From NCBI RefSeq assembly GCF_040546765.1, contig NZ_JBEPOK010000001.1, positions 3,534,001 to 3,598,000 on the forward strand: DNA of 64,000 nucleotides, in the 5' to 3' direction. The translations under genes were made by a program, and so were the position numbers. The stretch is from Arthrobacter sp. OAP107. GTDB taxonomy: Bacteria > Actinomycetota > Actinomycetes > Actinomycetales > Micrococcaceae. The notes below the pieces were generated by a model. The model did no database searches, was not told the origin of the DNA, and saw only the letters and a program-made list of their open reading frames with translations. Positions 16,191-24,908 of this stretch are shown piece after piece. Positions within the stretch are counted from its first letter, which is position 1. Each line of letters opens with the position of its first letter.

Positions 16191-17041
16191 TGTCCGATCT
16201 CCGTGCGCACCGCGAACAGCTCCGGGAAGAACGTCAGCTCAAGCGCCTTTTGCAGGAACGCCGCTCCGGAGGAGCCGCCGGTGCCCGCCTTCATGCCGAT
16301 GGTGCGCTGCACGGTGCGCAGGTGCCGGAACCGCCACAGCTGGAAGTTGTCCTCCAAGTCGACCAGCTCCTCGCATGCCTCGTAGGCTCCCCAGTTCTGC
16401 GCGGCATGCTCGTAGATGTGCTTGAACAGAGGCACCAGGGCGGGCTCAAACTCATGCGCACGGGTCACGTCCCTGGTCAGCACCTCCTCGGGAACGTCGA
16501 AGCCCTGGCGGTGCAGGTAGGCGAGGAATTCGTCGTAGATGCTCGGCGCGTGCAGCACCTGGGTGAGCAGGGCGTGGGCTTCGGGATCGGACTCGAACAC
16601 GGGAAGCATCTTCCGGTTCTTGTTGCCCAGCACGAACTCGACGGCACGGTACTGGCTGGACTGGAAACCGGACGAGTTGCCCAGGAAACCGCGGAATTCG
16701 GCGTACTCGGTGGGTGTCAGCGTGGCCAGGACGGACCACTGCTCGGTGAGGGTCTTCTGGATGTGCTTGACCCGCGCGATGCCCTTCAGGGCCGAACCGA
16801 GGTCATCCGAACGCAGCCACACCGCGGCACTGCGGAGCTCGTGGAGCACCAGCTTCAGCCACAGCTCCGTGGTCTGGTGCTGGATGATGAACAGCAGTTC
16901 GTCGTGGTGTTCCGGGACGCTGACAGGCTGCTGGGCGCTTAGCAGCGTGGGCAGCTGCAGGTAGGAGGCGTAACTCATGCGGGAACTGAAATCCCGCACA
17001 ATCCCCTTGTCCAGTTTCCTGGTGTTCTTCTCTACTGTCAC
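16187..17041 (-). CDS. kynA: Tryptophan 2,3-dioxygenase
   Basis: 284 residues, typical length. Heme enzyme that opens the indole ring of L-tryptophan to N-formylkynurenine. Seen: SYASYLQLPTLLSAQ, HHDELLFIIQHQTTELWLKL, LGNSSGFQSSQYR and an internal His-rich region consistent with heme binding. GTG at 17041 follows GGAAGG with 7-nt spacing. First gene of a kynA-kynU pair inserted between ribF and rpsO. Confidence 0.95.
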   Translation of the reverse strand: MTVEKNTRKLDKGIVRDFSSRMSYASYLQLPTLLSAQQPVSVPEHHDELLFIIQHQTTELWLKLVLHELRSAAVWLRSDDLGSALKGIARVKHIQKTLTEQWSVLATLTPTEYAEFRGFLGNSSGFQSSQYRAVEFVLGNKNRKMLPVFESDPEAHALLTQVLHAPSIYDEFLAYLHRQGFDVPEEVLTRDVTRAHEFEPALVPLFKHIYEHAAQNWGAYEACEELVDLEDNFQLWRFRHLRTVQRTIGMKAGTGGSSGAAFLQKALELTFFPELFAVRTEIGQ

Positions 17042-17104
17042 AGCGTCGCCTTCCTTGCCAATACTGTGTGGTGCGGGACTGGTGAAGGACCGCGGGATGC
17101 AGGG

Positions 17105-18088
17105 CTAGCGCTGGAGCAGGATGTCGTGCGTCTGCAGGACGTCCTGGCGCATCTGCTCCACGAGGGCTTCTGGCCCACGGTACCCCACCATGCCCCGGAG
17201 CCTGGCCACGAACTCCACGACCACTGTCTGGCCGTACAGATCGAAGTCCTCGATACGCTCTTCGGGCCTGTCGATGACGTGCGCCTCCACCTGGCGGCTC
17301 ACCCCGTCGAAGGTGGGGTTGGAGCCAACCGAGATGGCCGCCGGCCAGCGGGTCCCGGCCTGGTCCACGAGCCAGCCCGCGTAAATGCCGTCCGCCGGAA
17401 TCAGGCCGCTCGCATCACTGGAGAGGTTGGCGGTGGGAAAACCGAGGTCGCGGCCGCGCGCAGCCCCGTGGACCACCTCGCCCCGCATCCGGTGAGCGCG
17501 GCCCAGGACCGCGCCGGCGGTCCCGACGTCTCCCTCCCGGAGCGCTTCGCGCACCCAGGTGGAGGAGCAGCGGCGGTCCGTTCCGCCGTCGTCATGGAGC
17601 GGAAAGCCCTCGGAGCCGAACTCGCTGATGATGAGGACCTCAAAGCCGAACTTCTCCCCCAGCTCCTGCATGGTGTTCAGGTCGCCGGAATTCCCCTTGC
17701 CGAACCGTGTGTCGTGGCCGATCACCACGTGGCTGGCGTGGAGGCTGTCCACCAGGACCGAGCCGACGAACTCTTCCGGGGTGAGGCTGGCGAGCTCCAG
17801 GGAGTACTTCATGACCAGGATGGCGTCCAGTCCGAGCTCGCCGAGCGCCTGGAGTTTGTCCTCCAGGCCCATGATCAGTTCGGGGGCGCTTTCCGGCCGA
17901 TGGACCAGGGCCGGATGGGGATCGAACGTCACGGCAACCGACTTGGCGTTGTTCAGCCGCGCGGTCCTGATGAGCTGGGACAGCACCTGCTGGTGGCCGC
18001 GGTGGACGCCGTCGAAATTGCCGATAGTGACAACGGAAGGACCAAAGTCTTCGGGGACTTCGGTCGGATCGTTCCAGATGTGGACCAT
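17105..18088 (-). CDS. ribF: Bifunctional riboflavin kinase/FAD synthetase
   Basis: 327 residues. Makes FMN and then FAD. Seen: the N-terminal nucleotidyltransferase HxGH-type site GNFDGVHRGHQQVL and the CSSTWVREAL segment; the C-terminal flavokinase module has GRAHRMRGEVVHG, DLGFPTANL and VGSNPTFDG. ATG at 18088 is used; the in-frame TTG one codon upstream is less likely. In actinobacteria ribF often lies between truB and rpsO, as here. Confidence 0.95.
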   Translation of the reverse strand: MVHIWNDPTEVPEDFGPSVVTIGNFDGVHRGHQQVLSQLIRTARLNNAKSVAVTFDPHPALVHRPESAPELIMGLEDKLQALGELGLDAILVMKYSLELASLTPEEFVGSVLVDSLHASHVVIGHDTRFGKGNSGDLNTMQELGEKFGFEVLIISEFGSEGFPLHDDGGTDRRCSSTWVREALREGDVGTAGAVLGRAHRMRGEVVHGAARGRDLGFPTANLSSDASGLIPADGIYAGWLVDQAGTRWPAAISVGSNPTFDGVSRQVEAHVIDRPEERIEDFDLYGQTVVVEFVARLRGMVGYRGPEALVEQMRQDVLQTHDILLQR

Positions 18089-18368
18089 CAACCTCGCCTT
18101 TTACTGCCTGACAGAACTTGCTTCCGGCGCGCCAGGGGCCGGAACTCTCTAAGGTTACCCGCAATCACTGCCTGCCACGGACGCCCCGGGTGGGTGGCCC
18201 GCTGAGCGACGCGTCGCTGGCCCGTCGGGGGCCTACCTTTCCGCAAGCACGCGCCGCTAGGATGCAAGGGCGGTAGCCGGGCAGCGCTGCCTTGGCCTAT
18301 CTGAGTTTCATTCGCGTCTTAACCGCACGGATCGCCTGCAGAATGAGCGGGCCGGAAGGAGCCACGCC

Positions 18369-19163
18369 ATGACTGATATCCAGGAGCTGCTGGGACAGAT
18401 CCCTGTCCAGCAGATTGCTTCCCTGTTGGGCACTGACACGGCGTCCGCGCAGGCCGCAGTGGAAGCCGCCGTGCCGACGCTGCTCGCCGGAATGCAGAAC
18501 AACGTCCAGGCGCCGGATGGCGCCGCGGCCCTCGAGTCCGAACTGGCCAGGCACCGGAACGGGCTGGCCGACGGCGGAGTGGATCCGTCGCAGGTTGACA
18601 CCCAGGACGGTGAAAAGATCGTTGGCCATGTCTTCGGCGGCCAGCAGGACCAGGTGGCCAACCGGCTGGCGGGGACAGCGAACCTGGGCGGTGTCGGCGG
18701 GGACCTCGTCCGCAAGCTGCTGCCGATCCTTGCCCCGATCGTCATGTCCTATCTGGCCAAGAAGGTCCTCGGTGGCGGGCAGGACTCCGGGGCACAGGGT
18801 TCTCGGCCGTCCCCGGCCGGCGGGGGGATTGACTTGGGCAGCATCCTTGGCGGGATCCTGGGCGGCGGCCTCGGCGGACTTGGTTCCGGAGGACAGGGTG
18901 GCGGTGGACAGGGCCCCGGCGGGCCAGGTTCGAGCGGACTCGGTTCAGGCGGGCTAGGCGATATCCTGGGCGGCATCCTTGGCGGCGGCTCGCAACCCCA
19001 GCAGGCTCAGCTGAGGGAGCAGGACCAGGAACCAGCCACGCCATCCGGCACCGAGCCGAATACAGCTGACGCCGGCCAAACGATCGATTCAGCGCCACCG
19101 GCGCACCGGTCCGTGACGCCCGGCGAGCTGATCGAGGTGGACCTGCCCGACGAGGACCGCTGA
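18369..19163 (+). CDS. DUF937-family protein with a glycine-rich C-terminal half
   Basis: 264 residues. Residues 1-140 match the DUF937 pattern (QIASLLGTDTASAQAAVEAA, then LLPILAPIVMSYLAKKVLG). Residues 145-215 are an almost pure Gly/Ser/Leu segment with ILGGILGGG repeats. The final 50 residues are acidic and Pro/Thr-rich. No signal peptide is visible. Function unknown. The ribosome site GGAAGGAG upstream of ATG 18369 is strong. The 280-bp gap to ribF shows no recognised element. Confidence 0.8.
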   Translation: MTDIQELLGQIPVQQIASLLGTDTASAQAAVEAAVPTLLAGMQNNVQAPDGAAALESELARHRNGLADGGVDPSQVDTQDGEKIVGHVFGGQQDQVANRLAGTANLGGVGGDLVRKLLPILAPIVMSYLAKKVLGGGQDSGAQGSRPSPAGGGIDLGSILGGILGGGLGGLGSGGQGGGGQGPGGPGSSGLGSGGLGDILGGILGGGSQPQQAQLREQDQEPATPSGTEPNTADAGQTIDSAPPAHRSVTPGELIEVDLPDEDR

Positions 19164-19213
19164 CGCGGAACAGTGGTTCCCAGACCGCCGTGGTTCCCAG
19201 ACCGCAGTGGTTC

Positions 19214-19666
19214 CTAGGCCGCCGGTGCTGACGGCCGCCGTCGGTAGAGCCAAATGAGGCCCAGGATCGGCAGGATCAGCGGAACGAAGGCGTAGCCGCG
19301 GCCAAACGCCGACCACACGGTTTCGTGCGGGAACTGCACGGAGTCGAACAGGCTCAGCGCCCCCACGACAATGACTCCCACGAGTTCCACCAGGACGGCC
19401 ACCAGGGAGACTTTGAACCACGTGCGGCCAGCCTTGGCCAGCGACACGGTGGCCACGACGTAGACGACGGCGGCGAAAGCGGAGAGCAGGTAGGCCAGCG
19501 GGGCGTCGGAGAACTTGGTGAGGATCTGGTAGCCGGCCCTTGCAGTGGCCGAGATGGCAAAAATGGCGTAGACGGCGATCAGGAGCCGGCCGGGGCCGGT
19601 GTTCCTCGTATTGGTCGGTCGCTCGGTATGTTCGGACGTATCAGTCAACTTGCGTGCTTCTTCCAC
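19214..19666 (-). CDS. Small integral membrane protein (unknown)
   Basis: 150 residues with four predicted membrane segments (near 28-45, 58-78, 84-104, 122-140) and a charged C-terminal YRRRP. GTG at 19666 overlaps the end of the preceding gene region by adjacency (TGAAGTG). It is the third gene of a truB-linked unit with the 117-residue membrane protein. I do not recognise the family. Confidence 0.7.
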   Translation of the reverse strand: MEEARKLTDTSEHTERPTNTRNTGPGRLLIAVYAIFAISATARAGYQILTKFSDAPLAYLLSAFAAVVYVVATVSLAKAGRTWFKVSLVAVLVELVGVIVVGALSLFDSVQFPHETVWSAFGRGYAFVPLILPILGLIWLYRRRPSAPAA

Positions 19667-19667
19667 T

Positions 19668-20021
19668 TCAGTACCAAATCTGATTCATGCGGGCCGCCAT
19701 GACGAGGGCAGTAACTCCGACGGCGGCCAGGACGAAGTTGCTCCAGCGGGTCCGCTCCAGGACGGACCAATATACGGCAGCCACAGGCAGCAGGAGGGCG
19801 GTGGCGAGGTAGCCCCAAAACTCCCAGGCCTCGCCCGCGATCTGCTCCCCCGCGATGACCCGCACTATCGAGCCCACGAGGTAGATCAGCAGCGCCAGTT
19901 CGACGGCGGCCACGGAGAGGATGGTGATGTCGTTCGGGGCTTTCTTCAGGATGCCGGCCGCCACGCAGATGAGGGTGGACAGCAGGCCAACCCCCAGGAT
20001 GATGTAAAAGTACGCGTCCAA
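19668..20021 (-). CDS. Small integral membrane protein (unknown)
   Basis: 117 residues with four hydrophobic helices and few soluble residues; ends RMNQIWY. TTG at 20021 lies 2 nt from the truB stop, so it is probably translated by coupling to truB. No family recognised; the pair of small membrane proteins behind truB is the only context. Confidence 0.7.
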   Translation of the reverse strand: MDAYFYIILGVGLLSTLICVAAGILKKAPNDITILSVAAVELALLIYLVGSIVRVIAGEQIAGEAWEFWGYLATALLLPVAAVYWSVLERTRWSNFVLAAVGVTALVMAARMNQIWY

Positions 20022-20023
20022 CG

Positions 20024-21055
20024 CTAGGCCTGCCCGACGCCGTCGGCATGGGAACCGTTCGCAACGCCGGCATCTGCGCCGGACCCGTTGGAGGTGCCGG
20101 ACCCGTTGGAGGTGCCGGAACTGTTGGGGGTGCCCGGTCCCGTTCCTGGGGCGAAGACCAGCACGGGTTTGGCGAAGCTTCCGCTGTCGGCGAGCAGCGC
20201 CACGAGAGATCCGTCAGGCGCGAACGCGGCTGCGGGTTTTTCCGCTGTGGCGGCACCCGGTGTGCCCGCCGCGGTTCCGGCGGCAATGCGCCGGCCGAAG
20301 GAAATCTCAGTGGTTTCGTCGGCAGTCAGGTCCCGGTTGGGCATGAGTGCCCTGGCCGCCTGCGACATTTCGAGGATTTCGAGGTCTTCGGCAAGCTCTT
20401 CGAGGGTGCGCGCCTGGTCCAGCGAGTACGGTCCCACGTTGGTCCGCCGGAGTGCGGTCAGATGACCGCCGACACCGAGGGAGCTGCCGAGGTCCCGGGC
20501 GAGGGCGCGGATGTAGGTGCCCGAGGAGCATTCCACCGTCACGTCGACGTCCACCACCTCCGTGTCGTGTCCGGCGGCCTGGCCACGGCGGATGCCGTGA
20601 ATGTCGAAGCGGTGAATGGTGACCGGCCTGGCGGCCAGCTTGACCTCTTCCCCGGAGCGGACGCGGGCGTAGGAGCGTTCGCCGTTGACCTTGATGGCGC
20701 TGACGCTGCTGGGCACCTGCTGGATGTCGCCGGTAAGGGACTCCACACCGGAGCGGATGGCGTCTTCGGTCAGGGATGCGGCGCTCGTCCGGCTGACCAC
20801 TTCGCCTTCGGCGTCGTCGGTGATGGTGGACTCCCCCAGCCGGATGGTTGCCGTGTAGGTCTTGGACGTGCCCACGATGTAGGTCAGGAGCCGCGTGGCC
20901 TTGTTGATGCCGAGCACCAGCACGCCGGTGGCCATGGGATCCAGCGTTCCCGCGTGGCCCACTTTCCGGGTACCGGCGATCCGCCGCATCCGTCCAACCA
21001 CATCGTGGCTGGTCCATCCCTGCGGCTTGTCCACTATTACCAGTCCAGAAAGCAC
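20024..21055 (-). CDS. truB: tRNA pseudouridine-55 synthase
   Basis: 343 residues. Converts U55 of the tRNA T-loop to pseudouridine. Seen: GWTSHDVVGRMR, the catalytic-Asp motif GHAGTLDPMATGVL, SKTYTATIRLG, and SSGTYIRALARDLG. GTG at 21055 is chosen because the conserved LSGLVIVDKPQ starts right after it and a -10-like TATACT (21063-21068) lies 7 nt upstream, suggesting a leaderless transcript. A long upstream in-frame extension runs through the divergent aminotransferase gene and is rejected. The last 45 residues are a Gly/Ser/Asn-rich repeat tail (SGTSNGSGTSNGSG). Confidence 0.94.
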   Translation of the reverse strand: MLSGLVIVDKPQGWTSHDVVGRMRRIAGTRKVGHAGTLDPMATGVLVLGINKATRLLTYIVGTSKTYTATIRLGESTITDDAEGEVVSRTSAASLTEDAIRSGVESLTGDIQQVPSSVSAIKVNGERSYARVRSGEEVKLAARPVTIHRFDIHGIRRGQAAGHDTEVVDVDVTVECSSGTYIRALARDLGSSLGVGGHLTALRRTNVGPYSLDQARTLEELAEDLEILEMSQAARALMPNRDLTADETTEISFGRRIAAGTAAGTPGAATAEKPAAAFAPDGSLVALLADSGSFAKPVLVFAPGTGPGTPNSSGTSNGSGTSNGSGADAGVANGSHADGVGQA

Positions 21056-21146
21056 GCCTATCAGTATATCGGGCACGCGGCGGGGGTATTGGGGAACGCG
21101 CCCGCTCATCGGTGATGCGCCCCGGCCCGACGCTAGGATGGCACTC

Positions 21147-22307
21147 ATGCCCGAGCTTTCCGCGCACATACGCGACGTACCCGTCAACCAGATCCGCGAG
21201 ATTACTGAGGCGGCGTGGCGCAGCCCCGGGGCGCTGATCCTCAGCATCGGCGAGCCCGGGTTCCCGCTTCCCCGCCATGTCCTGGATGCCGGAATCGCAT
21301 GCCTGGACCGCGACGAGACCAACTACACTCCCAACGCCGGCATCCCGCCGCTCCGGGAGGCTTTCGCCGCCAGGTTCCGGGAGCAGTCCGGCGTGGACAT
21401 CGGGGCGGACCGCGTATATGTGGTCGACGGCGCGCAGCAGGGCCTGCACTTCGCGATGAGCCTGCTGCTCGCTCCCGGCGACGAAATCCTGATTCCCAAT
21501 CCGGGCTATCCCACGTTTGCCATGACCAGCCGGCTGCTGCATGCCGTCCCCGTGGAGTATCCCTTGTACCCGGCGCACGATTTCCAGCCCCGCATCGCAG
21601 ACATCGAGGCGCTCATCACGGACCGCACGCGCGTACTGATGCTCAACTCGCCGTCGAATCCTCTGGGTGCAGTCCTCCGGGAAGACTTGACCCGGGAATT
21701 GGTGGAACTGGCCCGCCGCCACGATCTGTGGATCATCTCGGACGAATGCTACGAGGCCTTCACCTACGACGTCCCGCATGTTAGTCCTGCCCGGTTCGAC
21801 AGCACCGCGCCCGGCGCTGCGCGTGTCTTCACGTCGCTGACGCTGTCCAAGACCTACGGGCTCACCGGTCTGCGCATCGGGGCGCTGATCTGCCCGACCG
21901 GGCTGGAGCAGCGGATGAACAATGTCATGGAGGCGATCGTCTCCTGTGTGGCGTCGCCGTCCCAGTACGCGGCGCTCGCCGCGTTGACCGGACCTCAGGA
22001 CTATGTGTCGCAGGCCCACGCGCATTACCGTGCCAACCGCGACGCGGCGTCGGCTGTGCTGGCAGAGAAGGGCATTCCGTTTTTGAGCGCACAGGGGGCG
22101 TTCTACCTGTGGGCGGACGTCTCGCACGTCAGCGGCGGAAACGTCCGGGGATGGGTCAAGGAGTTCCTTGCCGAGGCCGGCGTCTCCTTTGCCCCCGGAA
22201 CTGCCTTCGGCTCCATCGGCGAGGGCTGGATCCGGATCGCCTTGTGCGGTGACCAAAGCGAACTGGTCGAGGGCGTGGGGAGGCTCCCGCGCAGGTCCGC
22301 AGGGTAG
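21147..22307 (+). CDS. Class I/II aminotransferase (PLP-dependent)
   Basis: 386 residues. Fold-type I aminotransferase. Seen: SIGEPGFPLP near the N-terminus, NYTPNAGIPPLREA, the NSPSNPLGAV PLP-ring motif, SDECYEAF, and the Schiff-base Lys in SLTLSKTYGLTGLRIG; the carboxylate-binding Arg is in WIRIALC near the C-terminus. The amino acid cannot be deduced; aspartate, aromatic or alanine donors are all possible. ATG at 21147 is favoured (TAGGA upstream); ATG at 21138 is the alternative. Confidence 0.88.
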   Translation: MPELSAHIRDVPVNQIREITEAAWRSPGALILSIGEPGFPLPRHVLDAGIACLDRDETNYTPNAGIPPLREAFAARFREQSGVDIGADRVYVVDGAQQGLHFAMSLLLAPGDEILIPNPGYPTFAMTSRLLHAVPVEYPLYPAHDFQPRIADIEALITDRTRVLMLNSPSNPLGAVLREDLTRELVELARRHDLWIISDECYEAFTYDVPHVSPARFDSTAPGAARVFTSLTLSKTYGLTGLRIGALICPTGLEQRMNNVMEAIVSCVASPSQYAALAALTGPQDYVSQAHAHYRANRDAASAVLAEKGIPFLSAQGAFYLWADVSHVSGGNVRGWVKEFLAEAGVSFAPGTAFGSIGEGWIRIALCGDQSELVEGVGRLPRRSAG

Positions 22308-22313
22308 CGGTCG

Positions 22314-22799
22314 TCAGTAGTCGGTGCGTTCGGCGTTCTTGCGCCAGGCTTCGAACGGATCTTCCGACGTCGGAACCGGGGTGTGGCTGACCGGCAGCAG
22401 TTCGGGCCGGGCGCCGCCGAAGTATTCGTAGAACAGCGCGTCGTCGAATCCCGCGGCGGCTGCGCCGTGCCGGTCGGCGGCGAAGTACACCCGGTCGATG
22501 CGCGCCCAGAGCGCCGCCGCGAGGCACAGCGGGCAGGGCTCGCAGCTGGCGTACAGGACGGCGTCACTGAGGTCGAAGTTCCGGGTCTCCGCAGCGGCGG
22601 TCCGGATGGCCACCACCTCGGCATGGGCGGTGGGGTCGTTGTCCCGGGTGACGCGGTTGACCCCTTCGTGGACGGTGCCGTCGGCCGTCACCACCAGCGC
22701 GCCGAAGGGCCCGCCACCGGCCGCGACGTTCCGTTGGGCCAGGGCCACGGCCTCGGTCAGATATTGGGTCACGTCTGCAGCTGATGGTTGGGCGCGCAT
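22314..22799 (-). CDS. Nucleoside/guanine deaminase (CDA superfamily)
   Basis: 161 residues. Zinc-dependent hydrolytic deaminase. Seen: the catalytic HAE motif in DPTAHAEVVAIRTAA and the zinc motif PCxxC in SCEPCPLCLAAALWARIDRV. The C-terminal DPFEAWRKNAERTDY is like that of guanine deaminases (GuaD-type), which use a C-terminal Asp/Tyr region at the active site. ATG at 22799. Convergent with the aminotransferase gene after 6 bp. Confidence 0.87.
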   Translation of the reverse strand: MRAQPSAADVTQYLTEAVALAQRNVAAGGGPFGALVVTADGTVHEGVNRVTRDNDPTAHAEVVAIRTAAAETRNFDLSDAVLYASCEPCPLCLAAALWARIDRVYFAADRHGAAAAGFDDALFYEYFGGARPELLPVSHTPVPTSEDPFEAWRKNAERTDY

Positions 22800-22848
22800 G
22801 GTCTGATCATAGTCAGCCGGATGGCGCTGCGGGACAGCCAGGTGCCGT

Positions 22849-24709
22849 TCATTGGTGTTGGGGTCGTGAGTGGAAGTAGTTGTTGCGGCGGGGTTTTCGT
22901 TGGGGGTCGAGTTCTGGTGGGGGTTTGAACCATGGCACTTCGTTGGTGACTTCGATGCTCCAGTGTTCTTTGTGGATGAGGTGGTGGTGATGGCTGCAGA
23001 GCAGGACGCCGTTGCTGGTGCTTGTGGTTCCGGCGCGGGACCAGTAGGTGATGTGGTGGGCTTCGCACCATGCGGCGGGGATGGTGCAGCCCGGGAACGC
23101 GCAGCCTTGGTCGCGGGCGGTGATGGCTTTGCGGATGTGGGGTGGGAAGACGCGTGAGGCGCGGCCGATGTCCAGGATCCGGCCCCGGCTGCCGAGGACA
23201 ACGGGGATGATGTCGGCGTCGCAGGCGATTTTCCGGATCGTGGCAGGGTTCACCGGGCCGCCGAACGCGAACAGGGCCGTGCCTTGGCTGGTTCCGCGGC
23301 CGGCCGCGGCAGAGTACGCCGGCCGCGGACCTTGAACGCCGTGAGTGACCTGAGTGCCGTGGGCTCTTTCGAGGTCTTGGGCGTTGTGGGCCGGTGGTGT
23401 GTCTGGAGCCCATTGGGTGTTGTGGGCCCATTGTGCGTTGCGGCGGTGTTGGAGGTCGGCGAGGAGGTCGCGGTAGTTGATGGTGACCAGGATCTGGGGC
23501 CGGTGTCCGCCGTTGGCGGGCAGGGTGTCGGTGGTGAGCACTGTTTGCAACGCCCCGACGAGCCCGTCGAGCCGTTTCTGACCCTGTGACCGGTGATCCA
23601 GGCAGATTTCCGGCGGATCCGCGGTGCCGGATCCCTGCGAGGCTGGCCGGTGCGGCGGCACCCGCCCCGCCACTGTCCATCCCGGCACTGTCCATCCCGC
23701 CACTGTCCATCCCGCCACTGATCGTTCTGCCGGCGCCGTTCCCGTCGGCGCCGTTCCCGTCGGCGCTGTTCCCGTCGGCGCCGTTGCCGTCGGTGTCCTT
23801 GCGGTCTTCCTGTTGTGGGGTGCGGGGGTTGGTGGCGGTGTTCATGACGGTGGTGATGGTTTCGAACTGTTCGGCGGTCGCGAAGATTTCCAGGTGCTGC
23901 AGGCCGTGTTTGGGCCGGCGGATGAAGGCGCCCTGGATCTGCCGGAGGGCTCCTTCGGAGGGTTCGGTGCCGTCCTGGTCGATGGCCTCGGCCCAGTGCC
24001 GGGCGACCCGGGTGAGGAAGTCGGCGTCGTTCTCGACCGCGGCTTGGGTCAGGTCGTGTTCCATCGCGGCGGTGTGGTCCGGGGTGGTGAAATGCCGTGC
24101 CCGGTCCAGGGCCAGGGTGATGGTGGTCGCGGTGCGGGAGCTGATCCGGGCGGTGTCGACCGCGGCGGCGAGCTGTTCGTAGCGGGGCGGGAGCTGTTGC
24201 CCGCCGAACCCGGTCCGGGGCAGGACCGAATCGGCCAGGCCGATCCGGCGCCGGGCTTCGGCGGAGCTGATCCGCAGCCTGTCCCGGAGGAACTCGACAC
24301 TGTTCCGGGACCCGTCATCCCCCGGCGAAGGCTCAGCGACCGCGGCGGGGTCAGGGACGGGGACCAGGGGTGAGGCGGCGGCGGTGAGTGCGGCGGTGCG
24401 GGACCGGTCCACCGCCCCGGCGGCGATCACCTGCAGGCGCTCCACCCTCCGGGAGAGCCGCTCGAGCCGGTCCGCGAAATCCGCGGCGTGCCCGAAACCC
24501 CACAACGCGGCGTCCTCGGCGGTGACCGCATCCGATGACAACAAAGCCAGGGCCTGATCAACCACGTCCCCCTCAAAGACGCGGGCGTCCGCCTCGGCAG
24601 GAACGCTGTGAAGGGCGTTGGCACCCACCGAAACCAGCCCAGAAGCCAACCCACCGGCACCCGGCCGACCGGCCCGGTCCCCAGTGAATCCCCCAACGGC
24701 TTCCATGGA
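22849..24709 (-). pseudogene. DUF222-HNH endonuclease gene split by a frameshift
   Basis: A typical 13E12-family protein read in two frames. From ATG 24709 (MEAVGGFTGDR) one frame encodes the DUF222 helical region (RNSVEFLRDRLRISSAEARRR, PPRYEQLAAAVDTARISSRTA) to about residue 350. The HNH part (from DHRSQGQKRLDGLVGA through DQGCAFPGCTIPAAWCEAHH and LCSHHHHLIHKEHW) is in the next frame and ends at 22849. All HNH residues are intact. The switch lies between about 23595 and 23675, in or next to Gly/Asp repeat DNA that includes a C4 run at 23665-23668; removing one base would restore a single frame. Either a decayed mobile-type gene or a consensus error. Such genes are dispersed repeats in Arthrobacter, with nuclease roles mostly unproven. 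Confidence 0.8.
23671..23775. repeat. Two 15-bp repeat blocks at the DUF222-HNH junction
   Basis: Four tandem-like units of cactgtccatcccgc (about 23671-23720) and then several units of gccgttcccgtcggc (about 23735-23785). On the minus strand they encode GMDSG and NGADG repeats linking DUF222 to HNH. Both units are multiples of three, so unit loss or gain alone would not cause the frameshift seen here. Confidence 0.6.
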
Positions 24710-24908
24710 CCCAGTCTGAAGCGGGGGTCTGACATTAAAGGCCCCGTACGAAGGCACCCGAAAACTTTTTGCAGATCCGGGCGAAGGCCCCGGCCCATCG
24801 ACACGGCCCGAAAGCCGGGCTTAAAATAACGCGCGTCGGTGGACCCGTTTTTCGGACCACATATCGGTCTCAATGCTCTGGATGCGCAACGAAGACATTG
24901 GAGACGGT

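Noticed and set aside
20307..22256. 649-residue minus-strand frame across truB and the aminotransferase
   Set aside because: Crosses two genes with clear family motifs; no motif of its own.
23671..23785. Phase variation by 15-bp repeats as cause of the HNH frameshift
   Set aside because: Units are multiples of three; a single-base change is needed.
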